Of a DNA stretch of 64,000 nt, positions 48,224-56,820 are shown in pieces. The stretch spans positions 1,922,001 to 1,986,000 of the forward strand of contig NZ_CP045702.1 in assembly GCF_014216315.1 (NCBI RefSeq), in the 5' to 3' direction. A program made the position numbers and the translations under genes. This DNA comes from Streptomyces finlayi. Its GTDB lineage: Bacteria > Actinomycetota > Actinomycetes > Streptomycetales > Streptomycetaceae. The notes beneath the pieces are model-generated. The model was not told the DNA's origin. It did not search any database and saw only the letters and a program-made list of their open reading frames with translations. Within the stretch, counting starts at the first letter, position 1; each line of letters begins with the position of its first letter.

Positions 48224-49003
48224 CTACTTCTCCTGCTTCTCGTCGACGCCTGCTTCGGCGCCGCCCATGTTGTCCTTCTCGCCGTCCTGAACGGTCTCGG
48301 CGAGTCCTTGCAATGCCGCCCAACGAACATCGACGGCATCGTGGTGGTGTCCGGGATTCTCGTTCAGCCTGATTCCGCATTCGGAACACAGACCGGCACA
48401 GGTCTCCTTGCACACCGGCTGCAGCGGCAGTGCGAGCACCACCGCGTCACGCAGCACTGACTCGAGGTCGAACAAGCCGTCCTCGAGGAAGAACATGTCC
48501 TCGTCGTCCTCGGCGTCGTCGACCGGCTCCGCAGTCCTGCTGCGGCCCCGGTCATCGGCGTCAGGGTACGAGAACATCTCCTGGAAGTCCGCTGAAACCT
48601 CTCGGCTCAGCGGCTCCAGACACCTTACGCACTCCGCTTCGGCCGTTGCACGGGCGGTGCCTGTGACAAGCACCCCTTCCATGACCGACTCGAGACGGAG
48701 GCTGAGCGCCAGGGGTGCGCCTTCCGGCACACCGATGACTCCGTCGATACCCAGATCCTTGGGTGCCTCCACCGAGCGGGTCAGCCGCTTGAGGGCACCA
48801 GGACGCCGACCCAGCTCACGCGTATCGAACACGAGAGGGTTGCGGTGGTCGAGGTGGCCGTTCAGGGCTTTTCCTGCTTTCGAATCATGTGCATCGCGCT
48901 GTTCCGGGGAAGACTGTCCCGGCTTCGGATGAGAAGCGGGCAGCCGGGATCGCGGACATAGGCGCGACCGAACAGCCAGGATACTGGACGCACCGCCCAG
49001 CAC
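48224..49003 (-). CDS. yceD: YceD family (DUF177) protein
   Basis: Homologues form an operon with rpmF and are linked to 23S rRNA accumulation. The conserved core starts HLDHRNPLVFDTRELGRRPG and has the metal-type CVRCLEP and CKETCAGLCSECG Cys motifs. The longest frame with an ATG begins at 49,003 (259 residues), but the first 46 residues look non-coding. A CTG at 48,863-48,865 with AGGA seven bases upstream gives 213 residues and fits the family better. It ends two bases before the rpmF start. Confidence 0.88.
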   Translation of the reverse strand: MLGGASSILAVRSRLCPRSRLPASHPKPGQSSPEQRDAHDSKAGKALNGHLDHRNPLVFDTRELGRRPGALKRLTRSVEAPKDLGIDGVIGVPEGAPLALSLRLESVMEGVLVTGTARATAEAECVRCLEPLSREVSADFQEMFSYPDADDRGRSRTAEPVDDAEDDEDMFFLEDGLFDLESVLRDAVVLALPLQPVCKETCAGLCSECGIRLNENPGHHHDAVDVRWAALQGLAETVQDGEKDNMGGAEAGVDEKQEK

Positions 49004-49059
49004 CCAATCGGGTCCTAGCGGCTCCGGACCGGTGCCGGCCGGAACTCCGTCCGGCCCGG

Positions 49060-50238
49060 TCAGCGCCCCTGTTCGTAGCGGCGCAGCTGCTCCAGGTCGA
49101 TCATGCTGGTGTCGAAGAGGCTGGTCTCGTCGAGCGCGCTCTCACCCTGCTGCGCCGGGGGCTGGGCCGGCTGCTGCGACCAGCCGTACTCCTGCTGCTG
49201 GGGCTGCCCCTGGTTCGGGTCATAGCCCTGCTGCGCGTACGCGGCGTACGGATCGGGCTGCTGCTGGTACCCGTAGACGTCCTGCTGGACGGGCTGGTCC
49301 TGGTACCCGTACGTCTGCGCGTACTGCGGCTCCGGCTGTGCCTGGACCGGGAAGTCGGGCTGCGCCTGGGGCGCGTAGTCCGGCTGTCCCTGGGGCGCGT
49401 AGTCCGGCTGGACCGGGCTCGTGTAGTCCGGCTGAGCCGGGCTCGTGTAGTCCGGCTGCGTCCGGCCCGGGAAGCGTGGCTGCTGGGACGCGGGCTCCGG
49501 CGTGGAGAGCTCGGCCAGGCCGGCCCAGTGGTCCTCGTCGCTGGTGTGCCCCTGGCTGCCCGCGGCGTCCTGGGCGGCCATGTGCGCCCCGAGGTCGTCG
49601 GTGGCCACCCGGCCGAGCAGCTTCTGCCGGCCCCGGCCGACCGCCTCCAGGGTCTTGGCGAGTACGGCCTCGAAGGCGCCGAGCTTGGTGTCGACGTACT
49701 CGTCCGCGCGCCGCTGGAGCGTCTCCGGGTCGGCGCTGCGCTCGGGCGCCTCGGCGAAGTCCGGATCGTCGTAGCCCTGGCCTTCGTAGCCCTGGCCCCG
49801 GCCGAGGAGCTTCTCCCGGCCCCGGTCCACGGAGCCGATGGTCTTGGTGAGGACGACCTCGAAGTTGGCGAGCTTGCTGTCGACGTACTCGTCGGCCTCG
49901 GCCCTGACCTCTTCGGCGTCCTTGCGGGCCTCCGAGAGAATCCGGTCGGCCTCGTCCTTCGACCGGCGGGCGATCTCCGTGTCCGAGACCAGCGAGCCGC
50001 GCTGGGCGTGGGCGGACTCGATGATCCGCTCGGCCTCCTGGCGGGCCTGCTCGACCAGCTGCTCCCGTCCGCCGATGAGCTCCTGGGCGTGGGCGAGGGA
50101 CCCGGGCAGGGCCTCCCGTACCTCTTCGAGCATGGCGAGCAGCTCGGCGCGGTTGACCACGCACGACGCCGACATCGGCATGGACCGGGCGTTCCCCACC
50201 GCTTCGACGATCTCGTCCAGCTTCTTCTGCACGTCCAC
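49060..50238 (-). CDS. DivIVA-like / cell-division initiation coiled-coil protein
   Basis: 392 residues with GTG start (VDVQKKLDEIVEAVGNARSM). The first 240 are mostly coiled coil (EQARQEAERIIESAHAQRG, DEADRILSEARKDAEEVRAE) with two similar segments (ADEYVDSKLANFEVVLTKTI and ADEYVDTKLGAFEAVLAKTL). The C-terminal 140 are Gln/Pro/Tyr-rich with QPDYTSP/QPDYAPQ repeats and end with LDETSLFDTSMIDLEQLRRY. Earlier annotations call such proteins ATP synthase B-like or DivIVA-like. A scaffold role in the cell envelope is inferred. Confidence 0.85.
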   Translation of the reverse strand: MDVQKKLDEIVEAVGNARSMPMSASCVVNRAELLAMLEEVREALPGSLAHAQELIGGREQLVEQARQEAERIIESAHAQRGSLVSDTEIARRSKDEADRILSEARKDAEEVRAEADEYVDSKLANFEVVLTKTIGSVDRGREKLLGRGQGYEGQGYDDPDFAEAPERSADPETLQRRADEYVDTKLGAFEAVLAKTLEAVGRGRQKLLGRVATDDLGAHMAAQDAAGSQGHTSDEDHWAGLAELSTPEPASQQPRFPGRTQPDYTSPAQPDYTSPVQPDYAPQGQPDYAPQAQPDFPVQAQPEPQYAQTYGYQDQPVQQDVYGYQQQPDPYAAYAQQGYDPNQGQPQQQEYGWSQQPAQPPAQQGESALDETSLFDTSMIDLEQLRRYEQGR

Positions 50239-50335
50239 CGTGTGCTCGCCACTCTCTGCCGCTGTTGGAGACGGACGGGACGACTGTAAGGCCAGTCGGC
50301 TCCCGTCCGACACCTGGTGACGGTCGGTCAGTGCC

Positions 50336-50845
50336 TCACTGCTCTCCCAGGCGCTCCGCGAGGGCCTCGTGGACCCTGGGCGGCAGCAGATGGGAGACGT
50401 CGCCGCCCCACGTCGCCACTTCCTTGACCAGGGAGGACGACAGGAAGCTGTACGTGGGGTTGGTCGGCACGAAGAGCGTCTCGACGCCGGAGAGGCCGTT
50501 GTTCATCTGGGCCATCTGGAGCTCGTAGTCGAAGTCGCTGACGGCCCGCAGGCCCTTCACGATCGCGGGGATGTCGCGCTCTTTGCAGAAGTCGACCAGG
50601 AGGCCGTGGAAGGACTCGACCTCGACGTTGCCGAAGTCGGCGGTGACCTCGCGGATCAGCTCGATCCGCTCCTCCACCGTGAACAGTCCCTTCTTGGACT
50701 GGTTGATCATCACGGCGACGTGCACGACGTCGTACAGCTTCGAGGCACGGCCAATGATGTCGAGATGTCCGTTGGTGATGGGGTCGAACGACCCCGGGCA
50801 GACGGCGCGGCGCAACGTGATTCCCTCCCTCTCCGGTCCGGTCAT
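50336..50845 (-). CDS. coaD: phosphopantetheine adenylyltransferase
   Basis: Penultimate step of CoA synthesis (ATP plus 4'-phosphopantetheine to dephospho-CoA). It is 169 residues with the nucleotidyltransferase motif PGSFDPITNGHLDIIGRAS (TxGH), EVESFHGLLVDF, GLRAVSDFDYELQMAQMN and the ATP-site YSFLSSSLVKEVA. It overlaps rsmD by four bases (ATGA). The ORF is open to 51,457, but the coupled start at 50,843-50,845 is used. Confidence 0.95.
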   Translation of the reverse strand: MTGPEREGITLRRAVCPGSFDPITNGHLDIIGRASKLYDVVHVAVMINQSKKGLFTVEERIELIREVTADFGNVEVESFHGLLVDFCKERDIPAIVKGLRAVSDFDYELQMAQMNNGLSGVETLFVPTNPTYSFLSSSLVKEVATWGGDVSHLLPPRVHEALAERLGEQ

Positions 50846-51426
50846 CGTGCGTCTTCGCACGTAGAGGCGGCGCGACCGTACCAAAGCGTTCCCTCGCCGT
50901 AACGACGGGCCCGCAGTGGCTCGAATCCCCTGGGCCAGTTGAACTCTCCGCCTCGGGTGCTGCGCTCCACGGTGACGAGCGCGTCGTCGGTGAGCCACCC
51001 CTGAGTACGGAGTGTGAGCAGGATCTCGCCAAGAACGCCGTTCGTGACTGCGTACGGGGGATCGAGGAACACCACGTCGTAGGGCTCGGCGGGCGCCGGT
51101 CCCGTCACGATCTGTTCGGCTTTGCCGGCCCGGACCTCGGCACCGGGCAGACCGAGCGTGCGGACGTTGTCGCGCACGACGCGGACGGCCCGGGCATCGG
51201 CCTCGACGAGGAGGGCGTGGACGCCGCCCCGGGAGAGCGCTTCGAGGCCGACGGCTCCGGAACCCGCGTAGAGATCCGCGATGCGGATGCCCTCCAGGGT
51301 GCCGAGGAGCGCTTCCCAGGTCGAGAACAGGCCCTCGCGCGCCCGGTCGGACGTGGGGCGGGTGCCGGTGCCGGGCGGGACGGCCAGGCGGCGTCCGCCG
51401 GCCGAGCCGGCGATCACGCGGGTCAT
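50842..51426 (-). CDS. rsmD: 16S rRNA (guanine-966-N2)-methyltransferase RsmD
   Basis: 194 residues: MTRVIAGSAGGRRLAVPPG at the N-terminus, PTSDRAREGLFSTWEAL, SAM motif ADLYAGSGAVGLEAL and the catalytic DPPY in VVFLDPPYAVTN. Methylates G966 of 16S rRNA. It is coupled to coaD, the normal pairing. Confidence 0.94.
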   Translation of the reverse strand: MTRVIAGSAGGRRLAVPPGTGTRPTSDRAREGLFSTWEALLGTLEGIRIADLYAGSGAVGLEALSRGGVHALLVEADARAVRVVRDNVRTLGLPGAEVRAGKAEQIVTGPAPAEPYDVVFLDPPYAVTNGVLGEILLTLRTQGWLTDDALVTVERSTRGGEFNWPRGFEPLRARRYGEGTLWYGRAASTCEDAR

Positions 51427-51516
51427 GGGTGTCTGGTCCTAGCGTCGCGGGTGGCACACAGGTCGGTACGCGTGCCGTGCACCCACGATATGGCGTCCGG
51501 GCCGATCAGGCCCCGG

Positions 51517-53736
51517 TCACCCCTTGTCGAGGTACTCCTCCCGCTCCTTGTCCAGGAGCGCGTCCAGAGCCGTACGCAGCTCCGGCAGGTGCTCCAGTGC
51601 GGGGTCGGCCGCGACGACGGCCACGGCCTCCTCGCGGGCCGCGGCGATGACCTCCTCGTCGTCGATGACGCTGAGGACCCGGAGGGAGGAACGGACACCG
51701 GACTGGGCCTGGCCGAGGACATCGCCCTCGCGGCGCTGCTCCAGGTCGATGCGGGACAGCTCGAAGCCGTCGAGCGTGGCGGCGACCGCCGAGAGCCGGG
51801 CCCGCGCGGGGCTCGCCTCGTGGGCCTCGCTGACCAGCAGGCAGAGGCCGGGCGCCGAGCCGCGTCCGACACGGCCTCGCAGCTGGTGCAGCTGGGATAC
51901 GCCGAAGCGGTCCGCGTCCATGATCACCATCGCGGTGGCGTTGGGGACGTTCACACCGACCTCGATGACGGTCGTGGCGACCAGGACGTCGGCCTGCCCC
52001 GCGGCGAAGCGGCGCATCACGGCGTCCTTGTCGTCGGGGTGCATCCTGCCGTGCAGCACCTCGATACGGAGCCCGGCGAGCGCGCCCTTGCGCAGTTCCT
52101 CGGCGATCTCCAGCACGGCGAGCGGCGGGCGCTTCTCGCCGTCGTCCTCAGGCGCGGCGCCCTTGGCTCCCTTCCCCTTCTTCTTCTCCGCCGCCTCGTC
52201 GGCGTCGTCACCGATGCGCGGACAGACGACGTACGCCTGGTGGCCGTTCTCCACTTCCTCGCGGACCCGTTCCCAGGCGCGGCTGAGGAAGTGCGGTTTG
52301 TCCTTGGCGGGGACGACATGGCTGGCGATCGGGGAACGGCCCGCCGGGAGCTGGTCGAGTACGGAGGTCTCCAGGTCCCCGAAGACCGTCATCGCGACCG
52401 TACGGGGAATGGGGGTGGCGGTCATGACCAGCAGATGGGGCGGCTGCTTCCCCTTGGAGCGCAGCGCGTCGCGCTGCTCCACACCGAAGCGGTGCTGCTC
52501 GTCGACGACGACGAGCCCCAGGTCGTGGAACTGCACCTTGTCCTCGATCAGCGCGTGGGTGCCGATCACGATCCCTGCCTCGCCGGTGACCAGGTCGAGC
52601 AGTGCCTGTCTGCGGGCCGGGACGCCCATGGAGCCGGTGAGCAGGACGACCTTGGTACCCAGGGCGGAGCCGCCGAGCATGCCTCCCTCGGCGAGCTCTC
52701 CCATCATCTCCGTGATGGAACGGTGGTGCTGCTGGGCGAGCACTTCGGTGGGCGCGAGCATCGCTGCCTGCCCGCCCGCGTCGACGACCCCGAGCATGGC
52801 GCGCAGGGCGACCATGGTCTTCCCCGAGCCGACCTCTCCCTGGAGCAGGCGGTGCATCGGGTGTTCGGTCGCCAGGTCGTCGAAGATCTCCCTGGACACC
52901 TTCTCCTGGCCCTCGGTGAGGGTGAACGGCAGCTTCGCGTCGAAGGCGTCGAGCAGCCCGTCCGGTACGGACCGGCGGGCGACGGCCGGAAGCTGGGTGT
53001 CGGCGTAGCGGCGGCGGGCCAGTGCGACCTGGAGGATGAAGGCCTCGTCCCACTTCAGCCGGTCCTTGGCGTCCGCGACGTCGGCCCTGGTCTGCGGGCG
53101 GTGGATCTTCAGCAGTGCCTCGGGCAGCGCCGCGAAACCGCGTCCCTCGCGCAGGGTGGGCGGCAGCGGGTCGACGGCGTCCTGGGCGCTGGGCAGCACC
53201 GCGTCGACAGCCTTGGCGATCCGCCAGGAGTCGAGCTGCTTACAGGCCGGGTAGATCGGCAGCAGCTTCCCGGCGAAGGCGTCGACCGCCTCCGTCGCCT
53301 CGTCGGCGTCGGTGGCGTCCAGCAGTTGGTACGTGGGGTGGGCGAGCTGCGTCTTCCGGTTGAACACGGAGACCTTGCCCGCGAACATCGCCCGCCGGCC
53401 GGGCAGCAGTTCCTTGTGCGGCTTGTGGACTCCGTGGCCGAAGAAGACGAGTTGGAGACGCCCGCTGCCGTCGGTGAGGGTCACTTCGAGACGCTTGCCC
53501 CTGCCGTTGTTGAACACCATGATCCGCGCGTCGGCCACCTGCGCGACGACGGTCACGTGCTCGTCCCGCGGGAGGTCGGACAGCGCCGTGAGCTGGCCGC
53601 GCTCCTCGTACCGCCGCGGGTAGTGGTGGAGCAGGTCACCGACCGTGTGCAGGTCGAGGTGTTCGGCCATCACCTTCGCGGTGGCTCCGCCGAGCAGCTT
53701 CTTCAGGGGTTCATCGAACGAAGACACGCGGTCCAT
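51517..53736 (-). CDS. recG: ATP-dependent DNA helicase RecG
   Basis: Branch-migrating helicase that reverses stalled forks. It is 739 residues. The wedge/OB domain lies in the first 270. Helicase motifs: GEVGSGKTMVALRAML (Walker A), LAPTEVLAQQHHRS, DEQHRFGVEQRDAL (DEQH box), MTATPIPRTVAMT, and the second lobe with VLVATTVIEVGVNVPNA and QLRGRVGRG. A Lys/Gly-rich insert (EKKKGKGAKGAAPED) is present near residue 520. The start was chosen at the ATG (MDRVSSFDEPLKKLLG); a TTG at 53,757 is an alternative. Confidence 0.95.
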   Translation of the reverse strand: MDRVSSFDEPLKKLLGGATAKVMAEHLDLHTVGDLLHHYPRRYEERGQLTALSDLPRDEHVTVVAQVADARIMVFNNGRGKRLEVTLTDGSGRLQLVFFGHGVHKPHKELLPGRRAMFAGKVSVFNRKTQLAHPTYQLLDATDADEATEAVDAFAGKLLPIYPACKQLDSWRIAKAVDAVLPSAQDAVDPLPPTLREGRGFAALPEALLKIHRPQTRADVADAKDRLKWDEAFILQVALARRRYADTQLPAVARRSVPDGLLDAFDAKLPFTLTEGQEKVSREIFDDLATEHPMHRLLQGEVGSGKTMVALRAMLGVVDAGGQAAMLAPTEVLAQQHHRSITEMMGELAEGGMLGGSALGTKVVLLTGSMGVPARRQALLDLVTGEAGIVIGTHALIEDKVQFHDLGLVVVDEQHRFGVEQRDALRSKGKQPPHLLVMTATPIPRTVAMTVFGDLETSVLDQLPAGRSPIASHVVPAKDKPHFLSRAWERVREEVENGHQAYVVCPRIGDDADEAAEKKKGKGAKGAAPEDDGEKRPPLAVLEIAEELRKGALAGLRIEVLHGRMHPDDKDAVMRRFAAGQADVLVATTVIEVGVNVPNATAMVIMDADRFGVSQLHQLRGRVGRGSAPGLCLLVSEAHEASPARARLSAVAATLDGFELSRIDLEQRREGDVLGQAQSGVRSSLRVLSVIDDEEVIAAAREEAVAVVAADPALEHLPELRTALDALLDKEREEYLDKG

Positions 53737-53793
53737 TGCACACCACGCCACTGACAAATGTCCGGCGGGCGCCCTGGGGCGGCTCTCGTGCCG

Positions 53794-55407
53794 TTACTCG
53801 ACGCCGATCAGCAGGGGTGCCACCTGGCGGCCGCCCCGGTAGACGACTGTGTCCACGGCCAGGTATCCCTCGCGTACGTGCTCCGCCAGCGCGTCGGCCA
53901 GCGCGTCGGGTACGTCCTCGCCGAGGATCAGCGTGACGAGTTCGCCGCCCGCCGACAGCATCCGGTCCAGGACGGTGCGGGCGGTCGCGGGCACCTCGGA
54001 TCCGATGACGGCGACGTCCCCGTCGATCAGGCCGAGGATGTCACCGGCCTGGCAGACGCCCGCCATGGTCCACGACTGCCGCTCGGCCACGGCCAGTTCG
54101 GCGTACCGGGTGGCTCCCGCAGCGGCGGTCATGGCCACCACGTCCTCGTCGAAGCCCCGGTCCGGTTCGTGGACGGCGAGCGCGGCGAGGCCCTGGACGG
54201 CGGCGCGGGTGGGGATCACCGCGACCCGGACGCCTTCGGTGCGGGCCTGCTCGGCGGCGGCGCCGGCGGTGTGGCGCAGCGTCGCGTCGTTGGGCAGGAG
54301 GACCACTTCGCGGGCGTGCGCCCGGCGGATCGCGTCGACGAGTTCGCCGCTGGCGGGCGGCTCCCCGGGGCGCGCGAGCACGGTGGTCGCCCCCGCCTCC
54401 GTACACAGTCCCGCGAGCCCGTCGCCCGGGACCACGACGACGACCCCGCGCTGGGCGGGCTCGGCCTGGGCGTGGACCCGGTCGGCGCCGAAGTGGGTGA
54501 TGCGGATGCGGTACGGCCGTCCGGCCTCGACCCCGGCCTCCACGGCGGCGCCCGCGTCGTCGACATGGACGTGGACGTTCCACAGCCCGTCGCCGCCCAC
54601 CACCACGAGCGAGTCACCGATTCCGTCCAGCCGGGTCCGCAGCCGGTCGACGGCCTCGTCCCGGGCCTCCAGCAGGTAGATCACCTCGAAGGCGGGCCCT
54701 TCCGCGGCCGCACAGTCGTCCGCCGGCCCGGCCGGCATCCCGGGTTCCACGGCCCACGACGTCCGCTTCGGCGCCTGCCCCGAGACGGCTTCGAGCAGTG
54801 CCCCGAGTACGGTCACCAGGCCCCGCCCGCCCGCGTCCACGACGCCTGCCCGTCCGAGGACGGCGAGCTGGCCGGGGGTGGCGGCGAGCGCGGTGCGCGC
54901 ACGGTCGTACGCCGCTCCCACCACGGCGGTGATGCCCCCTTCCGCGCGTTCGGCCGCCTCGGCGGCCGCGGTGGCCACGGTCAGCACCGTGCCTTCGACG
55001 GGGTGGGCGACGGCCTGCCGTGCCGCCGCGGCGGCTCTGGTCAGGGCAGTTCTCAGATGGGCCGCGTCCCCGCCGTCGGCCAGCACCCCGGCCATGCCCC
55101 GGAGCAGCTGCGCGAGGATCGTGCCGGAGTTCCCGCGGGCGCCGATCAGCGCGCCGTGCGCCATGGCCCGTACGGCATCGGCCCGGCCCGCCACCAGGGA
55201 GCCGGTCTCGTGGGCGGCGAAGACCGCTTCCACGGCCGCGGTCGCGGACTCGACGGTCAGATAGAGGTTGGTGCCGGTGTCCCCGTCGGCGACGGGATAC
55301 ACGTTGATCGCGTCGATCTCCTCGCGCTCCCGGCCCAGGGCCTCCAGCGCGAGTGAGCACCAGGTGCGCACCGCGACGGCATCCAGATCGTCGGGGAGCT
55401 GCGGCAC
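53794..55407 (-). CDS. DAK2 domain (FakA-like) kinase
   Basis: 537 residues. The DhaL/DAK2 domain has INVYPVADGDTGTNLYLTVE and AHGALIGARGNSGTILAQLL. The middle and C-terminal parts (GVVVVVPGDGLAGLCTEAGA, VVLLPNDATLRHTA) match FakA, the ATP-binding fatty acid kinase subunit that works with DegV/FakB proteins in Firmicutes. No degV gene is next to it. GTG at 55,405-55,407 with AGGAGG seven bases upstream. It lies between recG and rpmB, as in other streptomycetes. Confidence 0.88.
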   Translation of the reverse strand: MPQLPDDLDAVAVRTWCSLALEALGREREEIDAINVYPVADGDTGTNLYLTVESATAAVEAVFAAHETGSLVAGRADAVRAMAHGALIGARGNSGTILAQLLRGMAGVLADGGDAAHLRTALTRAAAAARQAVAHPVEGTVLTVATAAAEAAERAEGGITAVVGAAYDRARTALAATPGQLAVLGRAGVVDAGGRGLVTVLGALLEAVSGQAPKRTSWAVEPGMPAGPADDCAAAEGPAFEVIYLLEARDEAVDRLRTRLDGIGDSLVVVGGDGLWNVHVHVDDAGAAVEAGVEAGRPYRIRITHFGADRVHAQAEPAQRGVVVVVPGDGLAGLCTEAGATTVLARPGEPPASGELVDAIRRAHAREVVLLPNDATLRHTAGAAAEQARTEGVRVAVIPTRAAVQGLAALAVHEPDRGFDEDVVAMTAAAGATRYAELAVAERQSWTMAGVCQAGDILGLIDGDVAVIGSEVPATARTVLDRMLSAGGELVTLILGEDVPDALADALAEHVREGYLAVDTVVYRGGRQVAPLLIGVE

Positions 55408-55667
55408 CTGATGGTCCTCCTTGAAGCGGCCGTCGGCGGCGGGTTGCACCGCAGACTAGCCCGCCGAGCCGCGGCTCCGGCGGGGACAGGGGCGGGGCGG
55501 GCGACCGGGCCGGACATGGTAGTTTCGTATCTCCGACGCAGCCGTTGTATGCTGCTCCGGTTGCCCGATGAGAGTCGGGCCATTCCCTCCGGTACCGCCA
55601 CTTCAGTCAAATGAATCCGGCGCGCCGGAATTCACTGTAAGTGCATCTGAAGTCTTTGGAGTGACCC

Positions 55668-55853
55668 GTGGCTGCCAACTGCGACGTTTGCGGCAAGGGG
55701 CCGAGCTTCGGCAACAGCATTTCGCACTCGCACCGCCGTACGTCCCGTCGCTGGAATCCCAACATCCAGCGCGTGCGTGCAGTGGTCGGGCGTACGCCGA
55801 AGCGGCTCAACGTCTGCACCTCGTGCATCAAGGCCGGCAAGGTCGCGCGCTGA
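55668..55853 (+). CDS. rpmB: 50S ribosomal protein L28, zinc (C+) type
   Basis: 61 residues with GTG start: AANCDVCGKGPSFGNSISHS, then RRWNPNIQRVRAVV and CTSCIKAGKVAR. Both CxxC pairs that bind zinc are present, so this is the C+ form; streptomycetes also have a zinc-free paralogue controlled by Zur. A strong terminator follows at once. Confidence 0.95.
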   Translation: MAANCDVCGKGPSFGNSISHSHRRTSRRWNPNIQRVRAVVGRTPKRLNVCTSCIKAGKVAR

Positions 55854-55886
55854 CGTCTCGTCGTAGCGCAGCCTTACCGGTTGCCC

Positions 55887-55920
55887 AAAAGGCCGGTCCA
55901 CCTCGGTGGACCGGCCTTTT
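55887..55920 (+). terminator. strong intrinsic terminator after rpmB
   Basis: A 16-bp perfect stem (55,887-55,902 with 55,905-55,920) starts with AAAA and ends with TTTT, so it can work in both directions (rpmB on plus, thiD on minus). Confidence 0.9.
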
Positions 55921-55990
55921 GCTGTGCCCAGAACTCCGCTGTGCCCAGAACTCCGCTGTGCCCCAGGAATCCCGCTGTGCCGGGAATCCG
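55921..55990. repeat. short tandem repeats between rpmB and thiD
   Basis: GCTGTGCCCAGAACTCC occurs twice in direct tandem (55,921-55,937 and 55,938-55,954), followed by two degenerate copies beginning GCTGTGCC. No function is evident. Confidence 0.85.
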
Positions 55991-56000
55991 CGGCGCCCCG

Positions 56001-56810
56001 TCAGTGCGGCGTGCGCGTCAGCCAGCCGTGGTCGACGGGGCCGATCCCGCCACCGAGCGGGAATCCTGCCGCGATCGCCCCGGTGACGTACGCCTTCGCG
56101 GCCCGGACGGCCGCCGGTACGTCCTCGCCACGGGCCAGACCGGACGCGATGGCGGACGCGAGGGTGCAGCCCGTGCCGTGCGTGTGCCGGTTGTCGTGGC
56201 GGGGTGCGCGCAGCCAGTGCTCCTCGTCGCCGTCCGTGAGCAGGTCCACGGCCTCACCCGGCAGATGACCGCCCTTGATCACCACCCAGCGCGGCCCATA
56301 GGCCAGCATCCCGGCGGCGGCCAGGCGCATTCCGGGCTCGTCGGTGACGGTGACACCGGTGAGCTGCGCCACTTCGTCGAGGTTCGGGGTGGCCACGGTG
56401 GCGACGGGCAGCAGCTTCGTCCGTACGGAATCCAGCGCCTCGGCGGCCAGCAGCGGATCTCCGTGCTTGGAGACGCCGACGGGATCGACGACGACGGGGG
56501 CGTCCGTGTCCGCCAGCAGCGCGGCGACCGTCTCGACGAGAGCGGCCGAGGAGAGCATTCCGGTCTTGACGGCCTGGACCCCGATGTCGTCGACGACGCT
56601 GCGGTACTGGGCGCGTACGGCTTCCACCGGAAGTTCCCAGGCGCCCTGGACGCCCACGGAGTTCTGCGCGGTCACGGCCGTCAGCACGCTCATGCCGTGC
56701 ACGCCGAGTGCCAGCATCGTCTTCAGATCGGCCTGGATGCCCGCACCGCCGCCGGAGTCGGACCCGGCGACGGTGAGGACACGAGGCGGTACAGCGGAGC
56801 GTATGGGCAT
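56001..56810 (-). CDS. thiD: hydroxymethylpyrimidine/phosphomethylpyrimidine kinase
   Basis: Makes HMP pyrophosphate for thiamine synthesis. It is 269 residues of the ribokinase fold: VLTVAGSDSGGGAGIQADLK, TAVTAQNSVGVQG, VKTGMLSS, VVVDPVGVSKHGDPLL and the anion hole HTHGTGCTLASAIAS. The ORF is open to 56,882, but the ATG at 56,808-56,810 gives the standard length. It lies 10 bases after thiL, so the two are co-transcribed. Confidence 0.93.
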   Translation of the reverse strand: MPIRSAVPPRVLTVAGSDSGGGAGIQADLKTMLALGVHGMSVLTAVTAQNSVGVQGAWELPVEAVRAQYRSVVDDIGVQAVKTGMLSSAALVETVAALLADTDAPVVVDPVGVSKHGDPLLAAEALDSVRTKLLPVATVATPNLDEVAQLTGVTVTDEPGMRLAAAGMLAYGPRWVVIKGGHLPGEAVDLLTDGDEEHWLRAPRHDNRHTHGTGCTLASAIASGLARGEDVPAAVRAAKAYVTGAIAAGFPLGGGIGPVDHGWLTRTPH

Positions 56811-56820
56811 ACGCGGCAAT

